Below are positions 10,014-21,619 of a stretch of 64,000 nt of DNA, piece after piece. The notes beneath the pieces were generated by a model that saw only the letters and a program-made list of their open reading frames with translations, was not told where the DNA came from and did no database searches. The stretch is from Massilia sp. Se16.2.3. GTDB lineage: Bacteria; Pseudomonadota; Gammaproteobacteria; Burkholderiales; Burkholderiaceae_D. The position numbers and the translations under genes were made by a program. The stretch spans positions 2,418,001-2,482,000 of the forward strand of contig NZ_CP050451.1 in assembly GCF_014171595.1 (NCBI RefSeq), written 5' to 3'. Each line of letters opens with the position of its first letter. Position 1 is the stretch's first letter.

Positions 10014-10372
10014 TGGTGGAGGCGGCGGGAATCGAACCCGCGTCCGCAAGCACTCTACAGACAGTTCTACATACTTAGCACTATCTTTTAATTTAACTTG
10101 GACAACGGGGATGTGCACCCTTTGTACAAGCGAGTTACCTTAAATTTCGGAAGCAACCAAGTAACCCGGTTGAGTCCTAGCCTCTGTAAATGACTCTACT
10201 TGCCTTGCGGCCCACCCCAGAGGCGAGGTAGTGTAGAGCTAGCAGCAATTAAGCTGCGAGTGCGTACGAGTTATCGTTTGCAGTTATTGATTTCTGGATG
10301 TATTTACGAGGTAACCAGTCCTCGGTATGCCCTGCGCTGCTTTGCAACCCACGTCGAAACCAGGTCGCCCCC
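10014..10372 (-). ncRNA. ssrA: tmRNA (transfer-messenger RNA)
   Basis: A one-piece tmRNA of about 359 nt that rescues stalled ribosomes and tags the unfinished protein. Read on the minus strand, the 5' end GGGGGCGACCTGGTTTCGAC pairs with the 3' end CGCCTCCACCA. The tRNA-like T-arm reads GGGTTCGATTCCC. The internal tag frame encodes ANDNSYALAA followed by TAA, close to the E. coli ANDENYALAA tag. The CCA is encoded, ending at 10014. A consensus-like promoter lies just upstream and a strong terminator just downstream. Confidence 0.96.
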
Positions 10373-10383
10373 AACGAAACTCC

Positions 10384-10411
10384 ATTGTACTCCAATCGTG
10401 GACGGTGTGCA
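10384..10411 (-). promoter_or_regulatory. Predicted sigma-70 promoter of ssrA
   Basis: On the minus strand a -35-like TGCACA (10406-10411) and a -10-like TACAAT (10384-10389) are separated by 16 bp. The -10 ends 11 bases before the proposed 5' end of tmRNA at 10372. Confidence 0.6.
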
Positions 10412-10558
10412 GTGCTGCGAAGCCGTGTGATGGGTACATGCCCCGTAGCCTGAGGTTCTGTTGCAAACCTGTGCCGTCGATGCAACAAGCGGCGCCTGGT
10501 CCATGACTGAACGGAGCAGGGGCACCGCGGCAGTCCATTCGCGGTGCCCGAACTTTCC

Positions 10559-11200
10559 TTACTGACCCTGGCTGTTGTGGTTGGCGACCTTGTTGCCGAT
10601 ATAGCCACCGCCGATGATGCCGGCGAGGGTCGCCAGTTTCTTGCCCTTGCCGCCGCCGATCTGGTTGCCGATCAGGCCGCCGATGACCGCACCGGTGCCG
10701 ATGCCGACATAGTTCGGCTGGGCCGGAGCCGGGGCGGGAGCGATCGGGGCCGGTGCCGGGGCCGGACGGTAGCTCGGTTCCTGGACGTGCACGACCTTGG
10801 TCGTGTGATGCTCGATGACGCGCGGCTTCGGTGCGGACCACGGTGCGCTTCACGACGGGGCCGGCTCCTGCTTCACGACCACGACCGGCGCCGCTGCGTT
10901 GGCGGTCTGCACGTAGGTGGTGGTGCCTGGCGCAGCGCTGACGACCAGCGGGGCAGGTGCGTCGGCGTATTGCGCTACCGGTGCCGCAGCGAGCTGGGCC
11001 GGCGCGGCAGCCTGCAGCTGGCCTGCGGCGAGCGGCATGGCAGCGGTCGGGGCCAGGGCGGCTTGCTGTTCCGGGGCGCTGCGCGAGCTCGGCAGCATGC
11101 CGGTGATGGCGGCAGCGCCCGTCAGGCTGACGACGATCACCGACACGGCTGCGGCGGCCATCAGGGGATGAATGCGGGTAGCGTTTTGCGTGGTGTTCAT
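10559..11200 (-). CDS. Glycine-zipper 2TM domain protein, internal double frameshift
   Basis: An exported or membrane protein of about 213 residues. The N-terminus has one hydrophobic segment (AAAAVSVIVVSLTGAAAITG), a long Ala/Pro-rich middle follows, and the C-terminus is a glycine-zipper 2TM domain with GAVIGGLIGNQIGGG and AGIIGGGYIGNKV. Such proteins sit in the envelope; the role is not established. The frame breaks near 10850 (premature TGA) and is restored near 10815: one base seems missing at CCCCGTCGTG and one extra at GCCGCGCGTC, so the outer halves are in the same frame. The ATG at 11200 has GGAG six bases upstream. Confidence 0.75.
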
Positions 11201-11320
11201 GGTCTGCTCCATCAGTGTTGCGTTGTCGATGGAGGTAGATTACCGATCGCGCCGGTTACACGGTAGACACCAACCCGTATCAGTCGTAATCAGTTGTAAG
11301 TGGGCAAGCAGGGCGCCAGC

Positions 11321-12026
11321 TCAAGCCACCGATACGGTCGACTTGGCGGTCGTACCCAGCGAACGCAGCAGCGCGAGCAAGTCGAGCGGCGTCTGGCAGA
11401 GGAAATCGGCGCCCCAGGTCGTCGGCTCGATATTGCCGCAATAGCCCCAGCCGCAGGCTACCGTCACCATGCCGGCGGACTGGCCCGCTTCGATGTCGCG
11501 CAAGTCGTCGCCGACATACCAGCAATGTTCGGGCGCGATGTTCAGGCGGCGCGCGCCTTCCAGCAGCGGTGCCGGGTGCGGCTTGGCATGCGGCATGGTG
11601 TCGCCCGAGACCACGCAGCCCGCGTGGTCCAGGCCGATTTGCGGCAGCAGCGGGTCGGTGAAACGCGCCGGCTTGTTGGTGACCACGCCCCAGGCCATGC
11701 CGGCTTCCTCGATGCCCCGCAGCAGTGCGGCGACGCCGTCGAACAGCGTGCTCTCGACCGCCATGTGTGCCCGGTAGCGGTCGAACCACGCCAGGCGCAG
11801 CTCCTCGTAGCCCTCGTCGCCCGGGGCCAGGCCGAAGGCGGCGCCGATCATGCCGCGCGCGCCGGCCGAGGCTGTGGGGCGCAGCACGTCGTAGGGCGGG
11901 GGCCAGGCCGCGCTCGGTGCGCAGCCAGTTGACGGCGGCGGCCAGGTCGGGGGCGGTGTCGGCCAGGGTGCCGTCGAGGTCGAACAGGACGGCGCGCGGT
12001 GCCAGGGTCGGGGCAGGGGAGGTCAT
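11321..12026 (-). CDS. gph: Phosphoglycolate phosphatase-type HAD hydrolase, frameshifted
   Basis: A HAD-superfamily phosphatase of about 235 residues that fits Gph, which removes 2-phosphoglycolate. Motif I is VLFDLDGTLADTAPDL near the N-terminus, motif II is GVVTNKP, and motif IV is WYVGDDLRDIEAG. The frame changes near 11893-11905 in a C-run (GGCCCCCGCC on the minus strand). Adding one C gives GLAPPPYDVLRPTASAG, the normal continuation. It follows ubiG by 53 bases, and the ubiG-gph pairing is common in beta- and gammaproteobacteria. Confidence 0.85.
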
Positions 12027-12079
12027 CGGTTGCACAGGAAGATAAGCGGGAAGGCGTGGAGCGGTTGCTTGAGGATTGA

Positions 12080-12784
12080 TTACGCCAGCGGTTTGGTGCA
12101 GGCCACCATGTAGTTCACATCGGTGTCGTTGTTGAGCGAGTAAATTTTGGTCAGCGGGTTGTAGGTCAGGCCCTTCATGCCGTCGACCTGCAGGCCAGCC
12201 TGGCGCATGAATTGCGACAGTTCCGCCGGGGTCAGGAACTTGGCGTAGTCATGGGTGCCGCGCGGCAGCATGCGCAGTACGTATTCGGCGCCGATCACGG
12301 CCAGCAGGTAGGCCTTCGGGTTGCGGTTGATCGTCGAGAAGAACAGCTTGCCGCCCGGTTTCGCCAGCGCGGCCGCAGCACGCACGATCGAACCCGGATC
12401 CGGCACGTGCTCGAGCATTTCCATGCAGGTGACGACGTCATACTGGCCGGCTTCGTCAAGCGCCATGTCTTCGGCCGCGATCATCTTGTAGCGCACCTCC
12501 ACGCCCGACTCCAGGCTGTGCAGGTCGGCCACTTTCAGCGCCTTCTTCGACAGGTCGATACCGGTGACTTTCGCCCCCTTCTTCGCCATCGATTCGGAGA
12601 GCACGCCGCCGCCGCAGCCGATGTCGATCACGTTCTTGCCCGCCAGCGGCGCGCGTGCGTTGATCCATTCCAGGCGCAGCGGATTGATTTCGTGGAGCGG
12701 GCGGAACTCGGAAGTCGGGTCCCACCAACGGTGGGCCAGTTCGCTGAATTTGTTGATTTCGAGAGGATCGGCGTTCGTATTCAT
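12080..12784 (-). CDS. ubiG: Bifunctional ubiquinone O-methyltransferase UbiG
   Basis: A 234-residue SAM-dependent O-methyltransferase acting twice in ubiquinone biosynthesis. Motif [21 protein letters not shown] and the following VTGIDLS are typical, as is the N-terminal signature [19 protein letters not shown] that distinguishes UbiG from other methyltransferases. The ATG at 12784 gives the standard length; upstream in-frame codons give no family similarity. gph lies immediately downstream, and ompA lies upstream on the same strand with a terminator between. Confidence 0.95.
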   Translation of the reverse strand: MNTNADPLEINKFSELAHRWWDPTSEFRPLHEINPLRLEWINARAPLAGKNVIDIGCGGGVLSESMAKKGAKVTGIDLSKKALKVADLHSLESGVEVRYKMIAAEDMALDEAGQYDVVTCMEMLEHVPDPGSIVRAAAALAKPGGKLFFSTINRNPKAYLLAVIGAEYVLRMLPRGTHDYAKFLTPAELSQFMRQAGLQVDGMKGLTYNPLTKIYSLNNDTDVNYMVACTKPLA

Positions 12785-12861
12785 AGGTCGGAATAATAGC
12801 GGGAAATACCGGGCTGCGACGAACGCGAGGCGACAAATTCGGGCAGCCCGGTGCAAAGGCG

Positions 12862-12887
12862 AAAAAAAACCCCGCCGCGGCGGGGTT
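12862..12887 (-). terminator. Rho-independent terminator of ompA
   Basis: The 20-bp perfect palindrome AACCCCGCCG/CGGCGGGGTT is followed on the minus strand by a run of T. It lies 30 bases after the stop of the OmpA-family gene and before ubiG, so it separates the two transcripts. Confidence 0.88.
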
Positions 12888-12917
12888 CATGGACAGCAGG
12901 CCAGGCCTGCTGCGTGC

Positions 12918-13631
12918 TTACTGCTGCTGGCGGGTGCGGGTACCGACCACTTCGATTTCGACGCGGCGGTTCTTGGCACGGCCCGACGACGACTTGTTGT
13001 CGGCGACCGGCTGCTTCTCGCCCTTGCCTTCGGTGTAGATACGGTTCGCATCGACGCCCTTGCCCTGCAGGTAAGCCTTGACGGCTTCGGCGCGGCGGAT
13101 CGACAGCTTCTGGTTGTAGGCATCGGTGCCGATCGAGTCGGTGTGGCCGACGGCGATGATGACTTCCAGGTTCATGTCGCCCAGCTTCGAGGTCAGCTCG
13201 TCGAGCGCCCCCTTGCCTTCAGGCTTGAGCACAGCCTTGTCGAAGTCGAAGAAGGCGTCGGCGGAGTAGCTCACTTTTTCCGAGGTCGGGACCGGTGCCG
13301 GTGCCGGGGCGGGTGCCGGAGCAGGGGCTTCGACGGCCGGCGGTGGCGGAGGTGGTGCGACGCACTTGCCGTTCTCGAGTTTTTCAGGCGGGACGCACAG
13401 CGGCGCGTCGCAGCCAGGGACCGCGTCGGCCGGGGTCCAGTAGCCGGTACGCCAGCACAGTCCGAAAGGATCGCGCGCGATCACGCCGCGGCTGTCCTGG
13501 ACGTACGCGCTGTACGGCTTGTTCGCCTGGATGTCGGTCGTCAGCGGTGCGTACGGCGGTGCGCTTTGGGCAAAGGCACTGCCAGCCATCGCTGCCGAAG
13601 CTGCGAGCATGAGGGTTGCAATCTTCTTCAT
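12918..13631 (-). CDS. OmpA family outer-membrane protein
   Basis: A 237-residue protein with a signal peptide (MKKIATLMLAASAAMAGSAF, cleavage probably after Ala21), a short region with two cysteine-containing loops, a Pro/Ala linker (APAPAPAPAPVPTSEK), and a C-terminal OmpA-like peptidoglycan-binding domain. The last has SADAFFDFDKAVLKPEG, GHTDSIGTDAYNQKLS and RRAEAVKAYL. There is no full eight-stranded OmpA barrel, so it is more like the short OmpA/Pal-type proteins that tether the outer membrane to peptidoglycan. The ATG at 13631 has GGAAAG upstream. Divergent from gyrA. Confidence 0.9.
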   Translation of the reverse strand: MKKIATLMLAASAAMAGSAFAQSAPPYAPLTTDIQANKPYSAYVQDSRGVIARDPFGLCWRTGYWTPADAVPGCDAPLCVPPEKLENGKCVAPPPPPPAVEAPAPAPAPAPAPVPTSEKVSYSADAFFDFDKAVLKPEGKGALDELTSKLGDMNLEVIIAVGHTDSIGTDAYNQKLSIRRAEAVKAYLQGKGVDANRIYTEGKGEKQPVADNKSSSGRAKNRRVEIEVVGTRTRQQQ

Positions 13632-14030
13632 ATTTTTCTTTCCTTTCGGTTTTATATCTTTCCGTTGCGAAACTTTGCTGGTTCGCAGGGACGTAGGCAG
13701 AATATTAACAGCTCGGTTGCCTTGTCTGTTTCGCATTGTGAAACATGCAATTAACTTCTCGACCATTTTGCCACATACGCCATATCCGCACGACGGGGCG
13801 TGACGCAATGGCAGTGCCGGGGATCGGTCACGTTGTTTCTGCGCAACAACGTGCTCAACAACACACGCTAGCTTGACGAAGGTTTATGACAAGCATGTGT
13901 CAAATCAACAATTGTGCGGTTGGCCCAGGGTTGGCAGAACTGCCCGGAATGCATGCCTTATATAGGCGTGCATGGTAGAATCATCCGTTGGAACTCATAA
14001 CCATTAGCCTGAAAGCAGTCGACCCGCCCA
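13632..14030. other. Divergent ompA/gyrA intergenic region
   Basis: About 400 bases holding the control regions of ompA (minus) and gyrA (plus). A hairpin with 9-bp arms CACGTTGTT/AACAACGTG lies at 13829-13853; it lacks a T-run, so it may be an operator rather than a terminator. AT-rich segments at 13957-13964 (TATATA) and 13976-13981 (TAGAAT) could be -10 elements for gyrA, but no well-spaced -35 was found. No gene is evident. Confidence 0.45.
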
Positions 14031-16649
<2,619 letters not shown>

Positions 16650-16658
16650 GCCTGGTAA

Positions 16659-16688
16659 GGCCACTCCTGCGCGAGTGGCCTTTTTTTT
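16659..16688 (+). terminator. Rho-independent terminator of gyrA
   Basis: Stem GGCCACTC/GAGTGGCC with a six-base loop, followed by eight T, ten bases after the gyrA stop. Confidence 0.93.
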
Positions 16689-16743
16689 GTCCTTGCTTTG
16701 GCTGAGCCGCCTCGGCTTGTTCGAACCCTTACCGACATCACGA

Positions 16744-16836
16744 ATGAACAGGATCCTCCTTGCCGTGAGCGCCGCGTCCGCCTTTGCCGGCCTGCCGTCG
16801 TTCGCTCATGCCGTGCGGGAATCGCAGAACCAGTAA
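16744..16836 (+). CDS. Possible 30-residue peptide, signal-peptide-like
   Basis: A short frame between gyrA and serC encodes [20 protein letters not shown] followed by ten residues and a stop. It looks like a signal peptide with almost no mature protein. It has no clear ribosome binding site. It may be the remnant of a secreted-protein gene that lost its body by deletion, or a chance frame. Confidence 0.25.
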   Translation: MNRILLAVSAASAFAGLPSFAHAVRESQNQ

Positions 16837-16855
16837 GCACCATCGAGAGGACCAC

Positions 16856-17956
16856 ATGACCCAGGTATTCAATTTCTCCGCCGGCCCGGCCGTGCTCCCC
16901 AAGGAAGTGCTGCGCCAGGCCGCCGCCGAGATGCTCGACTGGCACGGCAGCGGCATGTCGGTGATGGAAATGAGCCACCGCGGGCCCGAGTTCATCTCGA
17001 TCTACCAGCGGGCGGAAGCCGACCTGCGCGAACTGCTGGCCGTCCCGGGCAACTACCGGATCCTGTTCATGCAGGGCGGCGGGCTGGGCGAGAATGCCAT
17101 CATCCCGATGAATTTGCTCGGCCGTGTGCAGGGCGGGGCAAATGCCCCCGCCGTGATCGACTTCGTCCACACCGGTTCCTGGTCGGGCAAGTCGATCAGG
17201 GAGGCGGCGCGCTACGCCCGGGTGAACGTCGCCGCCTCGAGCGAGGCGGGCGGTTTTACCACCGTGCCGCGCCAGGATAGCTGGCAGCTGAGCACGAACG
17301 CCGCCTACCTGCATGTCTGCACCAACGAAACCATCGACGGCGTCGAATTCGACTTCGTCCCCGAGCCGCCGCCCGGCGTGCCGCTGGTGGCGGACATGTC
17401 TTCCCACATCCTGTCGCGGCAAATCGATGTGTCGCGTTATGGCGTCATTTTCGCCGGCGCACAAAAAAATATCGGCCCGGCCGGCCTGACCCTGGTGATC
17501 GTGCGCGATGATCTGCTGGACGGTGCGCTGCCGATCTGCCCCTCGGCTTTCCACTGGAAGAACGTGGCCGAGCACGAATCGATGTTCAACACGCCGCCGA
17601 CCTATGCGATCTATATTGCCGGGTTGGTATTTGCCCACCTGAAGCGCCAGGGTGGCGTGGCAGCCGTGGAAGCGCGTAATATCGAGAAGGCGCGGCTGCT
17701 CTACGACGCGCTCGATGCGGACGACTTTTACCAGAACCGGGTGGAGAAATCATGCCGCTCGCGCATGAATATCCCGTTCTATTTGCGCGACGAATCACTG
17801 AATGAGCAATTCCTGGCCGGCGCGAAGGCGCGCGGGCTGCTGCAACTGAAGGGCCACAAGTCCGTCGGAGGCATGCGGGCATCGATCTACAATGCGATGC
17901 CGATCGAAGGGGTGCAGGCCCTGGTCGATTATTTGAATGAGTTTGCGGGGCGGTAG
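16856..17956 (+). CDS. serC: Phosphoserine aminotransferase
   Basis: A 366-residue class V aminotransferase that converts 3-phosphohydroxypyruvate to phosphoserine (serine synthesis) and serves pyridoxal phosphate synthesis. The N-terminus is [20 protein letters not shown] and the PLP lysine lies in [16 protein letters not shown]. The start at 16856 has GAGAGG upstream. It leads the serC-pheA-hisC-tyrA-aroA run. Its last ~110 bases are repeated 298 bp downstream. Confidence 0.96.
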   Translation: MTQVFNFSAGPAVLPKEVLRQAAAEMLDWHGSGMSVMEMSHRGPEFISIYQRAEADLRELLAVPGNYRILFMQGGGLGENAIIPMNLLGRVQGGANAPAVIDFVHTGSWSGKSIREAARYARVNVAASSEAGGFTTVPRQDSWQLSTNAAYLHVCTNETIDGVEFDFVPEPPPGVPLVADMSSHILSRQIDVSRYGVIFAGAQKNIGPAGLTLVIVRDDLLDGALPICPSAFHWKNVAEHESMFNTPPTYAIYIAGLVFAHLKRQGGVAAVEARNIEKARLLYDALDADDFYQNRVEKSCRSRMNIPFYLRDESLNEQFLAGAKARGLLQLKGHKSVGGMRASIYNAMPIEGVQALVDYLNEFAGR

Positions 17957-18333
17957 GGAGCTCCCGATGACCACGGTGTGGGCATGCCACGAATCGTAGG
18001 GTGGGCTCCGCCCACGCGGTCGTACCGTTGCGGACCCCACCGTGGTCAGCATTCCACAGTTCGATCATCGTGAACGATTGTCGCGGATAAGCCGCAATAG
18101 ATCATGCGGTGATACCGCGTGGGCAGAGCCCACCCTACGATCGCTGAAGGGCCACAAGTCCGTCGGAGGCATGCGGGCATCGATCTACAATGCGATGCCG
18201 ATCGAAGGGTGCAGGCCCTGGTCGATTATTTGAATGAGTTTGCGGGGCGGTAGGGAGCTCCCGATGACCACGGTGTAGGCATGCCACGAATCGTAGGGTG
18301 GGCTCCGCCCACGCGGTCGTACCGTTGCGGACC
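17846..18333. repeat. Tandem partial duplication of the serC 3' end and downstream DNA
   Basis: Bases 17846-18036 (the last 37 codons of serC plus about 80 bp after it) recur at 18144-18333, offset 298 bp, with one deleted G and one G-to-A change. The second copy has no start or promoter, so it is a dead gene tail. Each copy is followed by an inverted-repeat element (17996-18140 and 18293-18436). The copies are far more alike than the inner parts of the two elements, which suggests a recent duplication or gene conversion. Confidence 0.93.
17996..18140. repeat. Inverted-repeat-bounded intergenic element, copy 1
   Basis: About 145 bp bounded by CGTAGGGTGGGCTCCGCCCA on the left and its near reverse complement on the right (GAGCCCACCCTACG). 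The outer arms are themselves small hairpins. It encodes nothing. The structure resembles a MITE or paired REP element. Confidence 0.75.
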
Positions 18334-18436
18334 ACGTCGCGTCAAGTGCCGAAGCGTTGATCTCCGAGGTCGCGTTCACGGATGAGCCGCAACAGATCGG
18401 GCGATGATACCGCGTGGGCGGAGCCCACCCTACGGT
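18293..18436. repeat. Inverted-repeat-bounded intergenic element, copy 2
   Basis: Same boundaries as the copy at 17996-18140. The left ~40 bp are identical, while the interior has diverged; a shared core GGATGAGCCGCAACAGATC near the right end (GGATAAGCCGCAATAGATC in copy 1) shows common origin. It lies directly upstream of pheA and may affect its expression. Confidence 0.75.
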
Positions 18437-18507
18437 CGCGAGGTCGCATCGGTTAACGATCACCGCACGCAAACACCAACAAACAGCAGCCTTCAATCAG
18501 CACAACC

Positions 18508-19578
18508 ATGAACGACAAACTGACACCCCTGCGCCAGCAGATCGACGCGATCGACGCGCAAATCCTCGAGCTGCTGAGCCGGCGCGGGCGCCTGGCCCAG
18601 GAAGTGGGCCACGTCAAGGCCGAGACCTCCGCCCCCGTGTTCCGCCCCGAGCGCGAAGCGCAGGTGCTGCGCGGCGTGGCCGAGCGCAATGACGGGCCCC
18701 TGAGGGACCACGACGTCCAGACCATTTTCCGCGAAGTCATGTCGGCCTGCCGCGCCCTGGAAAAGCGGGTGACGGTCGCCTACCTGGGCCCGGCCGGTAC
18801 CTTCAGCGAGCAGGCCGTCTACCAGCAGTTCGGCAGCGCCGTCGAAGGCTTGCCCTGTGCCTCGATCGACGAGGTGTTCCGCGCCGCCGAGGCCGGCACT
18901 GCCGACTTCGGCGTGGTGCCGGTGGAAAATTCCTCGGAAGGGGCCGTCAACCGCACCCTCGACCTGATGCTGGCAACGACCACCATTATCAGCGGCGAAG
19001 TGTCGATCCCGGTCCACCACAGCCTGATGAGCAAGAACGGCAGCATGGACGGCGTCAAGCTGATCTGCGCCCATTCGCAGGCGCTGGCCCAGTGCCAGGT
19101 CTGGCTCAACCTGCATCACCCGGACATCGAGCGCCGCGCCGTCGCCTCGAATGCGGAAGCGGCCGTGCTGGCCAGCCGCGATGCGGGCGTCGCCGCGATC
19201 GCCAGCGAAATGGCGGGTGAGCAATACCAGCTGGGCGTCATCCAGGCCCACATCCAGGACGACCCGCACAACCGCACGCGCTTCGTCATCATCGGCCAGC
19301 ACCACACCAATCCGTCCGGGCAGGACCGCACCTCGCTGGTGCTGGCCGTGCCGAACCGGGCCGGCGCGGTCTACAATCTGCTGGCGCCGCTCGCGAAGCA
19401 CGGCGTGTCGATGACGCGCTTCGAGTCGCGCCCGGCCCGTACCGGCACCTGGGAGTATTACTTCTATGTCGACGTCGAGGGCCATCGCCAGAACGAGGCA
19501 GTCGACCGTGCATTGACGGAACTGCAGGACAATGCCGCCTTCTTCAAGCTGCTCGGCTCCTATCCGGTCGGCCTTTAA
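18508..19578 (+). CDS. pheA: Bifunctional chorismate mutase/prephenate dehydratase (P-protein)
   Basis: A 356-residue P-protein of phenylalanine synthesis. Residues 1-90 are an AroQ-type chorismate mutase (LRQQIDAIDAQILELLSRR), followed by the prephenate dehydratase domain (VAYLGPAGTFSEQA, FGVVPVENSSEG) and a C-terminal ACT domain with the ESRP-type motif SMTRFESRPARTGTWEYYF, the usual site of feedback by phenylalanine. Second gene in the aromatic run, with hisC 23 bases downstream. Confidence 0.96.
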   Translation: MNDKLTPLRQQIDAIDAQILELLSRRGRLAQEVGHVKAETSAPVFRPEREAQVLRGVAERNDGPLRDHDVQTIFREVMSACRALEKRVTVAYLGPAGTFSEQAVYQQFGSAVEGLPCASIDEVFRAAEAGTADFGVVPVENSSEGAVNRTLDLMLATTTIISGEVSIPVHHSLMSKNGSMDGVKLICAHSQALAQCQVWLNLHHPDIERRAVASNAEAAVLASRDAGVAAIASEMAGEQYQLGVIQAHIQDDPHNRTRFVIIGQHHTNPSGQDRTSLVLAVPNRAGAVYNLLAPLAKHGVSMTRFESRPARTGTWEYYFYVDVEGHRQNEAVDRALTELQDNAAFFKLLGSYPVGL

Positions 19579-19601
19579 TTTTCCATTTTTCGAGATCAAT
19601 C

Positions 19602-20717
19602 ATGACGCAATTCGGTCCAGACTACGTTCGTGCCATCGCCCCCTACCAGGCCGGCAAACCCATCGCTGAAGTCGCCCGCGAATTCGGCCTCGACGAAGCC
19701 AATATCGTCAAGCTCGCTTCCAACGAAAATCCGTTCGGCGTGCCCGAGTCCAGCAAGACCGCGATGGCGCAGGCAGCAAGCGAACTGGGCCGCTATCCGG
19801 ACGCCAACGGCTTCGAATTGAAGGCTGCCCTGTCCAGCCGCTACGACGTCCCGGCCGACTGGATCACGCTGGGCAATGGGAGCAACGACATCTTGGAAAT
19901 TGCCGCCCATGCATTCGTGCAGAGGGGCGAGTCGGTCGTGTTCTCGCAGTATTCCTTTGCCGTGTACGCGCTGGCGACCCAGGGCGTGGGCGGGCGTGCG
20001 ATCGTGGTCCCGGCCGTGAACTACGGCCACGACCTGGACGCGATGGCGGCCGCCATCGCGCCGGACACCCGCCTCGTCTACGTGGCCAATCCGAACAACC
20101 CGACCGGCACCTTCATCGATGCCGCGGGCATCGAAGCCTTCCTGAAAAAAGTGCCGGCTAGCGTCATCGTCGTCCTCGACGAGGCTTATAACGAATACCT
20201 GGCGCCCGAACACCAGTTCGAATCGAGCGCCTGGGTGCGCAAGTATCCGAACCTGGTGGTGTCGCGCACCTTCTCCAAGGCCTACGGCCTGGCCGGCCTG
20301 CGCGTGGGCTTCGCGATCGCCCAGCCAGCCGTCACCGACCTGATGAATCGCATCCGCCAGCCCTTCAACGTCAATTCGCTGGCGCAGGCGGCCGCGATCG
20401 CCGCGCTGAACGACAAGGCCTTCCTGGAAAAGGGCGCCCGCAACAATGCCGAGGGCTACAAGCAGCTGACCGCGGCCTTCGAGGAACTCGGCCTGGAATA
20501 CGTGCCATCCTTCGGCAACTTCGTGCTGGTGCGCATGGGGGGCGACGATGGCGCCGGTGCGCGCGTCAACCTGGCTTTGCTCAAGCAGGGCGTGATCGTG
20601 CGTCCGGTGGCCGCCTACGGCCTGCCGCAGTGGCTGCGCATCTCGATCGGCTTGCCGGAAGAAAATGCGACCTTCATCGCGGCCCTGAAGCGAGCCCTGG
20701 CGCAGGCCGCCGCCTAA
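19602..20717 (+). CDS. hisC: Histidinol-phosphate aminotransferase
   Basis: A 371-residue class I/II PLP aminotransferase. The HisC pattern includes KLASNENPFGVPESSKTAM at the start, ANPNNPTGT, DEAYNEY and the PLP lysine in SRTFSKAYGLAGLRVG. In this position among aromatic genes it may also act on aromatic keto acids, as is known for hisH-type enzymes (inference). Its stop overlaps the tyrA start as TAATG. Confidence 0.95.
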   Translation: MTQFGPDYVRAIAPYQAGKPIAEVAREFGLDEANIVKLASNENPFGVPESSKTAMAQAASELGRYPDANGFELKAALSSRYDVPADWITLGNGSNDILEIAAHAFVQRGESVVFSQYSFAVYALATQGVGGRAIVVPAVNYGHDLDAMAAAIAPDTRLVYVANPNNPTGTFIDAAGIEAFLKKVPASVIVVLDEAYNEYLAPEHQFESSAWVRKYPNLVVSRTFSKAYGLAGLRVGFAIAQPAVTDLMNRIRQPFNVNSLAQAAAIAALNDKAFLEKGARNNAEGYKQLTAAFEELGLEYVPSFGNFVLVRMGGDDGAGARVNLALLKQGVIVRPVAAYGLPQWLRISIGLPEENATFIAALKRALAQAAA

Positions 20718-21619
20718 TGCTGGGCAAGGTCGTCGTCGTCGGTACCGGGCTGATCGGCGGCTCGTTCGCGCTGGCCTTGAAGGCGGCCGGCGCGGCGCGC
20801 CAGATCGTGGGGCTGGAGCGTTCGCCCGATGCGCTGGCGCGTGCACTGGCGCTGGGCATCGTCGATGTCGCTACCGCTTCTTATGAGGAAGCAATGGAGG
20901 GTGCCGACCTGGTGCTGCTGGCCGCGCCAGTCGCCCAGACCGCTGCGATCCTGGCCGCCCCGGCGCCGCACCTGGAGCCGGGCACGGTCGTCACCGATGC
21001 CGGCAGCACCAAGCTTGACGTGGTTGCCAGCGCGCGCCAGGTGCTGGGCGAGGGTGCGCGGCAGTTCGTGCCTGCGCACCCGATCGCGGGACGCGAGACC
21101 AACGGGCCCGAGGCGGCCCTGGCCGAACTGTACCGCGGCAAGAAGCTGGTGATCACGCCGCTGGCGGAGAATGCGCCGGGCGACGTCGGCCTGGTCGCCG
21201 CCGCCTGGCGCCTGTGCGGCGCCGTGGTGCACACGCTCACGCCCGAGCAGCACGACGGCGTGTTCGCGGCTGTGAGCCACCTGCCGCATCTGCTGGCCTA
21301 TGCCCTGGTCGACGATATCGCCGGAAGCCGCACGCCGAGCTGCTGTTCCAGTACGCCGCCAGCGGTTTCCGCGATTTCACCCGGATTGCGGCGTCCTCGC
21401 CGGAAATGTGGCGCGACATCAGCCTGGACCAACCGCGGCGCGCTGCTCACCGAGCTCGATGCTTATCTGGCACAATTGACTGCAATGCGGGCGCAGCTCG
21501 CCGCCGGCGACGGCCCGGCCCCGGAAGCCATCTACGCCAACGCCCAGCGCGCGCGGCGCGCCTGGAGCGACGCCATCGAAACAGCGGAGCCGCCACCGGT
21601 TCCGTCTCAGGAAGAATAA
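20717..21619 (+). CDS. tyrA: Prephenate dehydrogenase, double frameshift
   Basis: A protein of about 300 residues that oxidises prephenate in tyrosine synthesis. The Rossmann motif is [29 protein letters not shown] and [19 protein letters not shown] are family motifs. The frame is lost near 21330 (one A apparently missing in GGAAGCC) and restored near 21428 (one extra base in CTGGACCAACC). Between them the alternative frame reads [19 protein letters not shown], the expected sequence. The net frame is kept, so the C-terminus is intact. Overlaps hisC and aroA by single bases (TAATG at both ends), a tight translationally coupled arrangement. Confidence 0.88.
   Translation: MLGKVVVVGTGLIGGSFALALKAAGAARQIVGLERSPDALARALALGIVDVATASYEEAMEGADLVLLAAPVAQTAAILAAPAPHLEPGTVVTDAGSTKLDVVASARQVLGEGARQFVPAHPIAGRETNGPEAALAELYRGKKLVITPLAENAPGDVGLVAAAWRLCGAVVHTLTPEQHDGVFAAVSHLPHLLAYALVDDIAGSRTPSCCSSTPPAVSAISPGLRRPRRKCGATSAWTNRGALLTELDAYLAQLTAMRAQLAAGDGPAPEAIYANAQRARRAWSDAIETAEPPPVPSQEE

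Noticed and set aside
17996..18436. Insertion sequence
   Set aside because: The elements are only ~145 bp and encode no transposase; a MITE or REP pair is the better description.
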